A stretch of 64,000 nt of DNA from an uncultured Paracoccaceae bacterium (GCA_951812305.1 CATOSB010000004.1:62001-126000); one strand, 5' to 3'. Shown: positions 9,750-20,503, counted from the stretch's first letter. Translations and numbers: made by a program. The notes: generated from the letters alone by a model not told the origin.

Positions 9750-10646
9750 ATGGCAGCGCAGACGCGCACAGCAATGCAAAGGGCGATCCTTTCCTTGTGG
9801 ATTCTGTCCGCACTGCCATTGATCCTTGGGTTCCTGGGCGCCTTGCACCCCGTGGGCGACAGTATGGCGGTGTTTCGCCCGCCGTTTACGGTCGCCTTCA
9901 CGGTGGCCAGCCTGCTTGCGCTGCTCTTTCGCATCCGCATCGGCTGGATAGGTATCTGCGCCGCAATTCTGTGCGCATTGGGAATGATCGGGTATTCCAA
10001 TCTTCTCAACATTTCCTGGGATGAGGATTTCTCGGTCTACCAGAAAAACCTGAATTTTCGTCTGCCTGATACCGGCCCCGTGGTTGCAGATATCATTGCA
10101 ACGGGTGCAGGCGCGGTCACATTGCAGGAAGTGCCTGACCGTTTGTTACCGATCCTCGATGCCCTGTCAGAGACATATCCGCACAGCGCAGTGTGCGATT
10201 TTCACCCTCGCGTTGGCGGCGTTGCCATTTTGACCAAGGCCCCAATCGAGGAACGGTTATGCCTCGATGGGCAGGGGTTCCTCGCCGTGCGTGTCATCGC
10301 GCCAGATGGCCTGCCACTTTGGATCGTCTCCATCCACATGCATTGGCCCTACCCCTATCGGCAGGCAGAGCAGCTGGAGCGCATTCTGCCAGTGCTTGAG
10401 GGGTTGGATGGTCGTGTGGTCATAGGCGGGGACTTCAATATGCCACCCTGGGGCCATTCCGTCCGTCAGATCCGCGACGCCACGCGGACCGCACGAACAT
10501 GGTCGCCGCTCTCCACCTTCCCGCGTTTTCAACCCCTTGCGCCGATGCCCATAGATCAGGTCTTTGCGCCCGGTGGGGGCAGTTTGGAAAAACGCGGGCT
10601 ATTGGGGTCAGACCATCACGGGATTTTGGCGCGGGTTGGATTTTAG
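9750..10646 (+). CDS. membrane-anchored endonuclease/exonuclease/phosphatase family protein
   Basis: A 298-residue product. ATG 9750 is preceded by AAGGTGAGGCGG; a GTG at 9741 in frame is an alternative. Two or three hydrophobic helices fill residues ~8-85. The rest is an EEP fold with the family signatures in order: QEVPDR (metal-binding Glu), VSIHMHWP, GGDFNMPPW (Asp/Asn pair) and the C-terminal GSDHHGILARV. Members hydrolyse phosphodiester or phospholipid bonds on the outer side of the membrane; no particular substrate can be assigned. Confidence 0.88.
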   Translation: MAAQTRTAMQRAILSLWILSALPLILGFLGALHPVGDSMAVFRPPFTVAFTVASLLALLFRIRIGWIGICAAILCALGMIGYSNLLNISWDEDFSVYQKNLNFRLPDTGPVVADIIATGAGAVTLQEVPDRLLPILDALSETYPHSAVCDFHPRVGGVAILTKAPIEERLCLDGQGFLAVRVIAPDGLPLWIVSIHMHWPYPYRQAEQLERILPVLEGLDGRVVIGGDFNMPPWGHSVRQIRDATRTARTWSPLSTFPRFQPLAPMPIDQVFAPGGGSLEKRGLLGSDHHGILARVGF

Positions 10647-10745
10647 TGGTGGTCAATGATCAAGGGCCGATGGTGTGATCGCCGATGGACAAGCGCGTGA
10701 ACAGATTTGGATTTCTGCTGTTGTTAGCGAAATCGGTGCCGATTT

Positions 10746-11045
10746 TGGCCTGAAGCGGGCATTCGGTTGCGCTCCACGCGCGGAATCAGGGCGCTTGGGC
10801 CGCCGCGCGATCGCCCGCCCGTCCCGCCTCTCACACATTGCCAGTGCAATGTGTTGCCGGCAGTGCATTGCATAGTGATGCAATGCACGAGAGGGGGCTG
10901 GCGATTTGGTGAGGCTGGGTGCTATCCTTCGATTTCGCACGTACTTAGCTGGCATAAAGCGCGTCATGGAGATGTTGTTTCGCCATCCCACGGGCAGGCA
11001 ATCGCGCGGCTTGTATCCAGTTAATGGAATGTCCACCTCAGGCCA
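10746..11045 (+). repeat. palindromic repeat element, copy A (300 bp, most complete)
   Basis: Terminal inverted repeats TGGCCTGAAGCGGGCATTC (10746-10764) and GAATGTCCACCTCAGGCCA (11027-11045) agree at 16 of 19 positions. A second pair of inverted arms, GCCGCGCGATCGCCCGCCCG (from ~10802) and CGGGCAGGCAATCGCGCGGC (ending 11010), encloses GGCTGGCGATTTGGTGAGGC. The element carries the 66-bp nested insert at 10829-10894. It lacks any credible ORF, so it fits a non-autonomous, MITE-like element. Confidence 0.85.
10829..10894. repeat. nested 66-bp two-hairpin element inside copy A
   Basis: An outer stem CCTCTC/GAGAGG (10827-10832 and 10889-10894) encloses two perfect hairpins: CACATTGC-CAGT-GCAATGTG (10834-10853) and GTGCATTGCAT-AGTG-ATGCAATGCAC (10863-10888). 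The same 66 bp occurs in copy B (45359-45424) and is precisely absent from copy C, where the flanks join as CCCGTCCCGCC-GGGCTGGCG. Confidence 0.85.
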
Positions 11046-11197
11046 GAACCGCCAACTCCGAAATCGTGGCATCGACCTAGGGATGTCGCCGCGTTCAATC
11101 GATGCCAGCGCGTGTTCTCAACGGCAAACCATTTCAGGCTCCCAGAGGAACTTTAGCAATGGCCAGCGGCCCAAATCAAAACCCGATCAGTCCGAAT

Positions 11198-12541
11198 TCA
11201 CCCCACCCCCATCAGGCCTGCATCAAACGGATAAGTTGTCAGGTTCTCATGCCCGTCCTCTGTAATCAGCACCTGATCCTCCAGTTTGATCGAGAAATCG
11301 CCGCCGACCTCGCCCACAGCCGCCTCGACGCACAACACCATGCCGGATTCAAGCGGATAGTCATAGGCGCCCTCGGTGTGCTTGTCCGGGTAAACTACCA
11401 GCGGCCATTCATCGCAAAGCCCGACACCATGCATCTTGCAGCCGTATTTTTGCGCCTGATATTTCTCATCCAGAACATGCCCGTTCATGGTCAGTTCCTT
11501 GATCATCACGCCGGGTTTCAGCATCGCCATATTGGTCATGATGTGTTCATGCGCGTGCTGCATGGCATAGACCATTTCTGCGGGCGGCTTCTGATCGCCG
11601 ATCCACCAGGACCGGGAAATATCGACACAAATGCCGTAACTGCCAATCAGATCGGTGTCGAAAGAGATGATCTCGTTGTTCTGCACTTTGCGCGGGCCAC
11701 ATTCCTGAAACCACGGGTTGGTGCGTGGGCCGGACGACAAAAGACGCGTTTCAATCCATTCACCGCCACGGCGAATATTCTCTGCGTGCAAAACGGCCCA
11801 AACGTCATCTTCGCTGATCCGGCCCGATGGGCACTCCGCACGCGCGAAATCCTCCATCGCCTGTACCGCCGCTTCGCAGGCGTTGGAGGCACAGCGCATC
11901 GCCTTGATCTCGTCAGGGCCTTTGATGGACCGCGCCTTTTCGGTCAATTCCTCGCCTTCTTCCAAGGAGAAACCCAGTTTTTCCAGCGCCTTGGACCCGT
12001 GCAGCAATATCTTGTCGACCGCCAGGCGCATGTTGCCGCCGCCATGTTCCATCACCAGGTCGCGCACCTCGCCCGCCCATTTCTCGGCCACAGCGCCAGC
12101 GGCATCACCCCGGTCGAAATAGAAGAAATCAGCGCCGGATCGAACTTCTTTCACCAATGGATTGAACGCGGACAGAAACGGCGAGTTCTTATAATCCCAC
12201 AAACACATATGTCCGTTCGCGCAGACAATCAGCGCCCGAAACGGATTGTGCGTGTTCCAAAGCTGCATGTTGGTGCTGTCGGTGGCATAGCGGATATTCA
12301 GCGGATCAAACACCACCAGCGCGCCGTAGTCGCGCGCGTTGATATGATCGACGAGGCGCCGCAAGCGATGTTCGCGCATCGCTTCGAGATTCGGCAGTTC
12401 CAGTCCCGCCGCCGCCCATTCCCGAAAGGCCAGCTCTGTCGGGCCGATTTCGATCCGGTCGCCATCATTCGGGCTGCCATCGCCCAGATTTTCGCCACGG
12501 GTCGGGTCGATCTTGCGGTTGTCGCGGTAATGCTGGTTCAT
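11198..12541 (-). CDS. dddP: dimethylsulfoniopropionate lyase DddP
   Basis: DddP cleaves DMSP to dimethyl sulfide and acrylate with an iron centre in an M24 peptidase-like fold. The product is 447 residues, the usual length. All six metal ligands known from the Roseobacter DddP structure fall at the same numbers: D295, D297, D307 (FDTDLIGSYGICVDISR), H371 (CKMHGVGLCDEWP), E406 (VLCVEAA) and E421 (IKLEDQVLIT). The N-terminus MNQHY, and the blocks LNIRYATDSTNMQLWNTHNP and ETRLLSSGPRTNPW, are typical. ATG 12541 has RBS AAGGAAG. It is divergent from a methyltransferase gene across 99 bp that contain a four-fold 11-bp repeat. Confidence 0.97.
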   Translation of the reverse strand: MNQHYRDNRKIDPTRGENLGDGSPNDGDRIEIGPTELAFREWAAAGLELPNLEAMREHRLRRLVDHINARDYGALVVFDPLNIRYATDSTNMQLWNTHNPFRALIVCANGHMCLWDYKNSPFLSAFNPLVKEVRSGADFFYFDRGDAAGAVAEKWAGEVRDLVMEHGGGNMRLAVDKILLHGSKALEKLGFSLEEGEELTEKARSIKGPDEIKAMRCASNACEAAVQAMEDFARAECPSGRISEDDVWAVLHAENIRRGGEWIETRLLSSGPRTNPWFQECGPRKVQNNEIISFDTDLIGSYGICVDISRSWWIGDQKPPAEMVYAMQHAHEHIMTNMAMLKPGVMIKELTMNGHVLDEKYQAQKYGCKMHGVGLCDEWPLVVYPDKHTEGAYDYPLESGMVLCVEAAVGEVGGDFSIKLEDQVLITEDGHENLTTYPFDAGLMGVG

Positions 12542-12601
12542 CTTGGCTTCCTTCGCGGCTGCCCCGATGCTACGCGTGTCAAATCGCCCGTCTGGTCAGT
12601 T

Positions 12602-12640
12602 ACCGACGCGGCACCGACGCAATACCGACGTGACACCGAC
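12602..12640. promoter_or_regulatory. four ACCGAC boxes at exact 11-bp spacing
   Basis: ACCGAC occurs at 12602, 12613, 12624 and 12635, the last touching the methyltransferase ATG at 12641. The eleven-base period is about one DNA turn, so all boxes face the same side of the helix. They lie in the dddP-methyltransferase divergent promoter region. A regulator binding site is a reasonable guess; a simple tandem duplication is the alternative. Confidence 0.45.
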
Positions 12641-13864
12641 ATGAAACAGACCACCGAAGTTCAGGCTCAATACGAAGCCTTTCCCTATCCCGAGCGTGAT
12701 CCGGCGGATGAGAAAAATCGCCTTGTCACCGGCTCCCCAAGCTTCCCCGAAGAGATGGATCACTGGCTTTGGGGCGGTATGCGAGACTGGTCAAAACCAT
12801 TGCGGGCTTTGGTGGCAGGCGGTGGCACCGGCGACGGGCTGATCCAACTGGCGCAACGCATGGCCAGCGCCGGGAAGCCCTATGAAATCACCTATCTCGA
12901 TCTGTCGGTGGCAGCGCGCGAAATCGCGCAAGCCCGGGCAAAGATACGCGGATTGGAAAATATTAACTTCGTCACGGAAAGCCTTTTGAACGCAAAAGAT
13001 TTTGGAGAATTTGACTATATCGACTGCTGCGGTGTTCTGCACCATTTGCCAGATCCACAGGCAGGGTTCGACGCGCTGGCATCCGCGCTGGCACCGGGCG
13101 GTGGTATGGGGCTGATGGTTTACGCGCCGCACGGCCGATCCGGGGTCTATCCACTTCAATCCGCGTTCAACGCGTTGGGCAAAGGGCTGACGCCAAAGGA
13201 CAAACTGCATCTCGCGCGACAGATATTCAAAGAGCTTCCGGACGCACACCCTTTCAAACGCAACGTGTTGGTCGGCGACCACGAGGTCAGTGACGCGGGT
13301 TTCTTTGACCTTTTGGTTCACTCACAAGACCGCCCGTTCAGCATAACGCAACTGGTTGAATCTCTGGAGCGTGCCGGACTGGCAATGGCTGGCTTCCCAG
13401 TGCCTCGGCATTACGATCCTTCGCAATTGGTGCCCGATCCGGACAGCCATCTTTCCGACCTGTCTGAAACGGAAAAACTTCAGCTTTCCGAAGATTTACG
13501 CGGAATACTTAAGAAACACACGATTTATGCAAAACGACCACAGGATTTGCGGAAACCGCCATATGGCAACCCGAACGCCGTTCCGGTGCTGCGCGAGATC
13601 AATTCCGCACATCTGGCTAATGTGGTTTCTTCAAGTGGATCAATTCGTCTGACAGATCGCGGCGAAAACACGTTGGTGTATATACCGAAAACATCCGGGA
13701 AGCTGATCGCGGCCGTTAACGGCAGGCGTAGTCTCGGCGAAATCCGGGACGCGAACGGGCTTGATCCGATTTCGTTTTCCGCCGCGTGGGGGCCGGTGGA
13801 ACGCGGATTGGAACCTAACGGGCTTTTGCACTATTCCAACATTCACCGCGTGGGCGCCCAATAG
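12641..13864 (+). CDS. class I SAM-dependent methyltransferase with C-terminal extension
   Basis: The 407-residue product starts at ATG 12641; the frame remains open far upstream only as a shadow of dddP. The methyltransferase fold is marked by LVAGGGTGDGLIQLAQ (motif I, SAM binding), YLDLSVAAREIAQARA, DYIDCCGVLHHLPDPQAG (motif IV) and LAPGGGMGLMVYAPHG. The YEAFPYPERDP opening occurs in a subfamily often annotated as bifunctional or tetratricopeptide-linked methyltransferases. The ~160-residue C-terminal part is unassigned. Its stop overlaps the GTG start of the next gene, so the two are surely translated together. Confidence 0.88.
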   Translation: MKQTTEVQAQYEAFPYPERDPADEKNRLVTGSPSFPEEMDHWLWGGMRDWSKPLRALVAGGGTGDGLIQLAQRMASAGKPYEITYLDLSVAAREIAQARAKIRGLENINFVTESLLNAKDFGEFDYIDCCGVLHHLPDPQAGFDALASALAPGGGMGLMVYAPHGRSGVYPLQSAFNALGKGLTPKDKLHLARQIFKELPDAHPFKRNVLVGDHEVSDAGFFDLLVHSQDRPFSITQLVESLERAGLAMAGFPVPRHYDPSQLVPDPDSHLSDLSETEKLQLSEDLRGILKKHTIYAKRPQDLRKPPYGNPNAVPVLREINSAHLANVVSSSGSIRLTDRGENTLVYIPKTSGKLIAAVNGRRSLGEIRDANGLDPISFSAAWGPVERGLEPNGLLHYSNIHRVGAQ

Positions 13865-14658
13865 TGTTTCAACCGGAGCCGATACTTCAATCGCACTTGA
13901 TTGACCCGCCGTGGACACTACCAAACGGGCTGCGCCTGCCCGGAACCAGCCCAATAGGCGCGGCGGACTGGTGGCGCGTCGACGATGTCTATGAACAGCA
14001 GATGCGCCTGCGCGATACGTTGGTTCAAGCCCGGCCAGATAGTGTTCACGCGCTGAAATTTTCTGCCGTTGCGGCCGCGCAGGAAGCACTGGAGATTTTT
14101 CTTAATGAATTGCAATTAAACAAAAGTTTCCACGTAACGCCGACCCACGTCACGCGACCGGACAACATCAAAGTTGCGATTGACACGGCCCAACCGCTTA
14201 AAACCCTGGGTCGGTTATTTCAGGAAGATTTCTGCATTCTGGAGAAGCAAGGAGACGAACACGTTCTGACCGCCGCGATCCTTTGCTTTCCAGCCAGTTG
14301 GTCGCTTGGTGAAAAATTCGGTAAGCCATTGTCTGGCATTCACGCGCCCGTCGATGAATACGACGAGAATGTCACAAAACGCGTACAGCGGCTTTTCAAT
14401 GCAATCCGCGTGGGCCAGCCAATAATTCGCGCAAATTGCCTGCCATATCACGACTTTGCGCTCTATCAACCGCGTCGCGAAAATGAACGCCGCATCCGCC
14501 CCGACGGCGCAGCAGATTACACACGGGTGGAACGGCAATGCCTGTTCCGACTGCCTGACAGCAAGGCGGTCGTATTCTCGATCCACACATCCGTCGTGCG
14601 CACCTCTCAAATGTCTGTTTTTGAACGGAAAGCCTTGTCGGAATACCTATCTAAGTAG
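13864..14658 (+). CDS. heme-dependent oxidative N-demethylase family protein (DUF3445)
   Basis: A 264-residue product starting at GTG 13864, which overlaps the TAG of the methyltransferase by one base. Recognisable blocks are KFSAVAAAQEALEIFLNEL, LGRLFQEDFCILEK, LTAAILCFPASWSLGEKFGK (the most typical), IHAPVDEYDENVTKRV and FSIHTSVVRTSQM. The family includes the alpha subunit of heme-dependent oxidative N-demethylases acting on small methylamines. No other subunit is nearby, so the substrate here is open. Coupling to a methyltransferase suggests methyl-group chemistry. Confidence 0.85.
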   Translation: MFQPEPILQSHLIDPPWTLPNGLRLPGTSPIGAADWWRVDDVYEQQMRLRDTLVQARPDSVHALKFSAVAAAQEALEIFLNELQLNKSFHVTPTHVTRPDNIKVAIDTAQPLKTLGRLFQEDFCILEKQGDEHVLTAAILCFPASWSLGEKFGKPLSGIHAPVDEYDENVTKRVQRLFNAIRVGQPIIRANCLPYHDFALYQPRRENERRIRPDGAADYTRVERQCLFRLPDSKAVVFSIHTSVVRTSQMSVFERKALSEYLSK

Positions 14659-14740
14659 AATTACCGCATTGCCTGCGCAAAAGGCAGCATACACACCGAT
14701 GATTGGAATTCTGACCTCGGCGGGCCAACTGGCACTAGCG

Positions 14741-15580
14741 TCAGATAATTCGATCCAATAGCCCCAGTGGCTTTGCAGTTGCCAAAACGAAGCCGAGAGC
14801 CATTGTTCCCAACAAGGCCGCCTGTGCGCGATACGCAGGAGGCGGAGGCGTCTCGTGCCCTTCCCACCGGCTTTGTACCGGATTTGCGTAACTCAACATT
14901 GTTTCAAGGGGCGAGCGCAGTGGGCGCGCCTCTGCGGACGGCTCCGGGTCAGGCATTGTCGGAATATGTCGCTCCAAATGTGACCAGGCGGCGTCGCTGA
15001 CTTCCGGATCAGATCTCAGGAAATCAGGTAGGTCTTCGCGGGCGCAGAGATTTGCGTGATCAGGCAATTGATGATCTTCCCCAAGAGCCGCATGGTTGAG
15101 ACACGCAAAATCGAATTCGTCATGTGTATAAAGCGTCTCGTCATTGGCCCAAAATACCAGGTTTGCGCCCCGGTAGGCGTTGATTTCCCTGAGGATTTCC
15201 CAACATATCGAGCGTTTCAGCCCCGTTCCCGCCTGGTTGGACGCACGATCAGTTGTCCTTCTGTTCATTACAAGCACCGTCACACTTCCATTGGTGACGG
15301 TCAGTGCAGCCATCAGCTTTTGATTGACAGGTGCAGTGAGTGAGCATTGCGGATCGATAAATGTGTTTAATGGCAATGGTTGATCGCTGAACGCCAGCAG
15401 GATCTGAACGGTGTTGCCGGAAAAAAGTGTAAAGCTGTCATCGATCCGGTCGCACACGACAATCGATTCACCGTGTTCCCGCAGGATCGGGTTGAGAATT
15501 TCAGACAGCTCTTCTGCGGGCATTGTGAATGCCCGTTCGTAAAGCAGGGTGGCTTCGAAAGTGGGACTTCTGCGGTCCAT
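14741..15580 (-). CDS. hypothetical protein with C-terminal membrane anchor
   Basis: 279 residues from ATG 15580. Residues 1-~235 are soluble and acidic with no recognised motif. A single hydrophobic helix at the end (ALLGTMALGFVLATAKPLGL) would anchor it by its C-terminus. The middle part has DRIDDSFTLFSGN and WANDETLYTHDEFDFAC. It stands alone: 82 bp from the convergent demethylase-like gene, 209 bp from the next gene. I do not recognise the family. Confidence 0.65.
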   Translation of the reverse strand: MDRRSPTFEATLLYERAFTMPAEELSEILNPILREHGESIVVCDRIDDSFTLFSGNTVQILLAFSDQPLPLNTFIDPQCSLTAPVNQKLMAALTVTNGSVTVLVMNRRTTDRASNQAGTGLKRSICWEILREINAYRGANLVFWANDETLYTHDEFDFACLNHAALGEDHQLPDHANLCAREDLPDFLRSDPEVSDAAWSHLERHIPTMPDPEPSAEARPLRSPLETMLSYANPVQSRWEGHETPPPPAYRAQAALLGTMALGFVLATAKPLGLLDRII

Positions 15581-15789
15581 TGTTTATCATCCTTCAACCA
15601 TCTTCGTGGTTGTTAAGGTATTGTTAGGCTTTGGGACACAAATGTGGCGTTCCGATGGTGGAAAATGGGAAATTCAACTACTCTTAAGGTTGAAAAAAGT
15701 GGCTCACCTCAGATGTGTGTGGAGCCCACGCCAAATTGTTTCTGGTCAGAAAGCCTTTCTGGCAATGTTCAATTTCGCCGAATTTTATT

Positions 15790-16347
15790 TTAGGCGGCCT
15801 TCCACTTGATCGAACACCCCATCGATGGTGTTTGATCCTGGGGTCCTGCACCGGTTTCCGAGACCAGTTTCATCGCATCATATAGTTCTCGTGGTGTGTC
15901 CACAGCGCCCGGCGACATTCGCGTTGCATCCAGCCGTCCCCGGTATTGCAGGCCCAGTTTTGCGTTAAATCCAAAGAAATCCGGTGTGCAGACCGCATCA
16001 TAGGCGCGGGCGACAGACTGATCCTCGTCATGAAGATAAGGAAAGGGAAAGCCATGTGCATCGGCCATGCGCTTCATATTGGGAAAACTGTCATCTGGGT
16101 AATTCACCGCATCGTTCGAACAAATCGCGGCCACACCGACACCCAGCGCCTGAAGGTCGCGCGCATCGCGGATCATCTTGTCGAGAATAGCCAGCACGAA
16201 GGGACAGTGGTTGCAGATGAACATGATCAACGTGCCGTTGGGGCCGCGGATGTCGTTCAGGCTGTAACTCCCGCCGTCCGTTGCCGGGAGCAAGAAATCT
16301 GGTGCGGGCCAATCGAAGTTACATGCTTCGGGTGTGGCGGCAGACAT
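15790..16347 (-). CDS. thioredoxin-like (AhpC/TSA-fold) protein
   Basis: 185 residues from ATG 16347. The fold is recognised by PAPDFLLPATDGGSYSLND at the N-terminus, then FICNHCPFV with a CxxC pair (C-N-H-C), and the later CSNDAVNYPDDSFPNMK and GFPFPYLHDEDQSVARAY. This is the pattern of small thiol-disulfide or peroxiredoxin-like proteins often annotated as thioredoxin family. No signal peptide is seen, so it probably acts in the cytoplasm. Partner unknown. Confidence 0.88.
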   Translation of the reverse strand: MSAATPEACNFDWPAPDFLLPATDGGSYSLNDIRGPNGTLIMFICNHCPFVLAILDKMIRDARDLQALGVGVAAICSNDAVNYPDDSFPNMKRMADAHGFPFPYLHDEDQSVARAYDAVCTPDFFGFNAKLGLQYRGRLDATRMSPGAVDTPRELYDAMKLVSETGAGPQDQTPSMGCSIKWKAA

Positions 16348-16497
16348 GGGCGCGGCTCCTTTACGACTGCTGGCGTCTTAACACGCACTGCGCACTGATG
16401 CGACAACCTACCGGTCGCCCCGATGGCACTGTGAGGTTGTTGACGCATTTACGTGCCGTTACGCTGAATACTGCGCAAAGATAGGAAAATTGCCGAA

Positions 16498-17496
16498 ATG
16501 TTGAAACTTGCGGTAATCGGGGCCGGGGCCATCGGGCAAATCCATGCCCGCAACATTGCGGGCACCGACGCGGCCGAATTGGCTTGTATCTGTGATCTCG
16601 ATCTTTATCGAGCGCGCTCCCTAACCGACAAGTTTGGTGGCCTGCCGGTTGCAGATATTGATGCCGCCCTCGGTTTGGCCATTGATGCCGTAATCGTCGC
16701 CTCAGCGACCGCATCGCATGGGGACGTCATCCAGCAATGCATTGCAGCGCGAAAACCGTTTCTATGCGAAAAGCCGCTTGCGTCCGATCTCGAAACGGCC
16801 CGGGCAATCGTTGATGCCACCAAATCGGCGGGGCTTGTGGCAGGCACGGCATTCAACCGCCGGTTTGATGCGGCCTATCGCGGAATGCGTGATGAAGTTG
16901 CCGCTGGAAATATAGGGCCGGTAGAGACGATTTCGATCGTCTCGCGCACCGCGTCGCCGCCGACGCCCGAATTCTTGCGGACATCCGGTGGGCTGTTCGG
17001 CGAAAAGGGCAGCCATTTCTACGATCTTGCGCGTTGGATCATCGGCGAAGAACCGGAAGAGGTATTCGCGTTCGGATCGGTGCTGGTCAATCCTGTGTTT
17101 GCCGATATCGGAGAGGTCGATACAGCCGTTGTGTCGCTTCGCTTCCCCAGCGGCGCGCTTTGTCAGCTGAATTTCAGCTGGCGCGCGGCCTATGGTCAGG
17201 ATGAGCGTCTGGAGGTGCATTGCGCGCGCGGCATGATGCAGAACCAGCAATTCCCAACAGGCCCGTTTCAAAGGTTTGATGGCACCGGCATGGCGCATGA
17301 GGGCAAGATGCCGGGATGGTTGGAAAGGTTCGAACCAACTTATCGCCGCGAACTCGACGCGTTCTGCAAGGCAATTGAAACCGGCGAACAGGGCGACCTG
17401 CCGACGCTGGCCGATGGGCTGGCCGTGCAACACATCGCTGACGCGGCAAGGGCGTCGCAGCAAAATGGGCAGCCAATTAAACTAAATGCAAAATGA
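16498..17496 (+). CDS. Gfo/Idh/MocA family NAD(P)-dependent oxidoreductase
   Basis: 332 residues from ATG 16498. The Rossmann fold opens with VIGAGAIGQIHARNIAG, and the conserved EKP motif is in FLCEKPLASDLE. The catalytic lysine of the family is that EKP Lys; the C-terminal sheet domain includes GGLFGEKGSHFYDLARWI with a metal- or substrate-binding Asp/His. Members interconvert sugars or inositols; LARWI, HFYD and FNRRFDA resemble myo-inositol 2-dehydrogenases, but the substrate is not proven. It is followed by a strong terminator hairpin. Confidence 0.9.
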   Translation: MLKLAVIGAGAIGQIHARNIAGTDAAELACICDLDLYRARSLTDKFGGLPVADIDAALGLAIDAVIVASATASHGDVIQQCIAARKPFLCEKPLASDLETARAIVDATKSAGLVAGTAFNRRFDAAYRGMRDEVAAGNIGPVETISIVSRTASPPTPEFLRTSGGLFGEKGSHFYDLARWIIGEEPEEVFAFGSVLVNPVFADIGEVDTAVVSLRFPSGALCQLNFSWRAAYGQDERLEVHCARGMMQNQQFPTGPFQRFDGTGMAHEGKMPGWLERFEPTYRRELDAFCKAIETGEQGDLPTLADGLAVQHIADAARASQQNGQPIKLNAK

Positions 17497-17497
17497 A

Positions 17498-17521
17498 AAA
17501 GGGCGCCGAATGGCGCCCTTT
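17498..17521. terminator. bidirectional terminator between oxidoreductase and glnA
   Basis: Perfect 10-bp stem AAAGGGCGCC / GGCGCCCTTT with a GAAT loop, A-rich on one side and T-rich on the other, placed between two convergent genes. Confidence 0.9.
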
Positions 17522-17541
17522 CGAACAGATTTCTCACCGCC

Positions 17542-18948
17542 TTAGCAGCTGTAATACATCTGGAATTCAACCGGATGCGGCGTGTGCTCGTAATTGTAGA
17601 TTTCTTCCCACTTGAGTTCCATATACCCTTCGATCTGGTCCTTGGTGAACACGTCACCGGCCAGAAGGAAATCCATATCGGACGCCAGTGAATCCATCGC
17701 TTCACGCAAGGAAGCACAAACCGTTGGGATACCAGCCAGCTCTTCCGGTGGCAGATCGTAAAGATCCTTGTCCATGGATGGGCCGGGGTCGATCTTGTTC
17801 TTGATGCCGTCCAGACCAGCCATCATCAGCGCGGCAAAGCACAGGTAGGGGTTGGCAGCCGGGTCAGGGAAGCGGGCCTCGACACGCTTCGCCTTCGGGC
17901 TTTCCGCCCACGGAATACGCACACAGCCAGAGCGGTTGCGCGCGGAGTAGGCGCGCAGAACCGGCGCCTCAAAACCCGGGATCAGGCGTTTGTAGCTGTT
18001 GGTCGATGGGTTGGTGAACGCGTTCAGCGTCTTGGCGTGCTTCAGAACGCCGCCGATATAGTACAAAGCTTCTTGCGATAAGTCGGCGTACTTGTCGCCC
18101 GCGAACAGCGGCTTGCCGTCCTTCCAGATCGACATGTTCACGTGCATTCCGGTGCCATTGTCGCCCGCGATGGGCTTGGGCATGAAGGTTGCCGACTTGC
18201 CATAGGCCTGCGCCACGTTGTGAATGACGTATTTGTACTTCTGCAACTCGTCGGCTTGCACTGTCAGCGAGTCAAAGATTAGGCCGAGCTCATGCTGACA
18301 GCTGGCAACCTCGTGGTGATGCTTGTCGACTTTCATGCCCATGCGCTTCATGGTCGACAGCATTTCAGAGCGGATGTCCTGGCCATCATCAATCGGCGGC
18401 ACCGGAAAATACCCGCCCTTGACGCCGGGGCGATGGCCCATATTGCCCATTTCGTATTCAGTGTCGGTGTTCCATGACGCGTCGAGCGCATCGACCTGAT
18501 AGCCGACCTTGTTCATCTCGACAGAATAGCGAACGTCGTCGAACAGGAAAAATTCCGCCTCGGGGCCGAAATAAGCGGTGTCCCCGATCCCGGAGGATTT
18601 CAAGTAGGCCTCGGCCTTTTCCGCCGTGCCGCGGGGATCACGGGAATAGGCTTCACCTGTGTCAGGCTCAACAACCGAGCAATGCAGACAAAGCGTCTTT
18701 TCCGCAAAGAACGGGTCCATATAGGCGCTGTTCGTGTCCGGCATCAGTTTCATGTCGGACTGGTCGATCGACTTCCAGCCTGCGATGGACGAGCCATCGA
18801 ACATGAAGCCTTCTTCCAGAAAGTCTTCGTCAACCTGATCATTCATCACCGTCACATGCTGCAGCTTGCCGCGCGGATCGGTGAAACGGATGTCGACATA
18901 GTCGACGTCCTCGTCCTTGATCGTCTTCAGAACGTCTTTGTTGCTCAT
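17542..18948 (-). CDS. glnA: glutamine synthetase type I
   Basis: GlnA makes glutamine from glutamate, ammonia and ATP as a dodecamer in the cytoplasm. The 468-residue product has the N-terminal [14 protein letters not shown] loop, [15 protein letters not shown] (metal-binding Glu), [32 protein letters not shown] and the [12 protein letters not shown] site. Tyr397 in DLYDLPPEE is the adenylylation site, so activity is probably controlled by GlnE. It lies 34 bp downstream of glnB, co-transcribed on the minus strand, the standard alphaproteobacterial order. Confidence 0.98.
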   Translation of the reverse strand: MSNKDVLKTIKDEDVDYVDIRFTDPRGKLQHVTVMNDQVDEDFLEEGFMFDGSSIAGWKSIDQSDMKLMPDTNSAYMDPFFAEKTLCLHCSVVEPDTGEAYSRDPRGTAEKAEAYLKSSGIGDTAYFGPEAEFFLFDDVRYSVEMNKVGYQVDALDASWNTDTEYEMGNMGHRPGVKGGYFPVPPIDDGQDIRSEMLSTMKRMGMKVDKHHHEVASCQHELGLIFDSLTVQADELQKYKYVIHNVAQAYGKSATFMPKPIAGDNGTGMHVNMSIWKDGKPLFAGDKYADLSQEALYYIGGVLKHAKTLNAFTNPSTNSYKRLIPGFEAPVLRAYSARNRSGCVRIPWAESPKAKRVEARFPDPAANPYLCFAALMMAGLDGIKNKIDPGPSMDKDLYDLPPEELAGIPTVCASLREAMDSLASDMDFLLAGDVFTKDQIEGYMELKWEEIYNYEHTPHPVEFQMYYSC

Positions 18949-18982
18949 CTTCTCTTACCTTCGAGTTAGAAATCTTGCGCGC

Positions 18983-20503
<1,521 letters not shown>

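Larger units (their letters stand above)
10647..11197. other. gene-free convergent interval holding repeat copy A
   Basis: Lies between the EEP gene end and the dddP stop. Positions 10746-11045 are repeat copy A with its nested 66-bp insert. The flanking ~100 bp on the left and ~150 bp on the right show no convincing frame or RNA. Confidence 0.6.

Noticed and set aside
11102..12640. A long plus-strand open frame that fuses to the methyltransferase upstream
   Set aside because: It is the antisense of dddP and has no RBS; the real start is ATG 12641.
12602..12640. CRISPR-like array
   Set aside because: The unit is only 6-11 bp with no spacers or cas genes; treated as a phased regulatory repeat.
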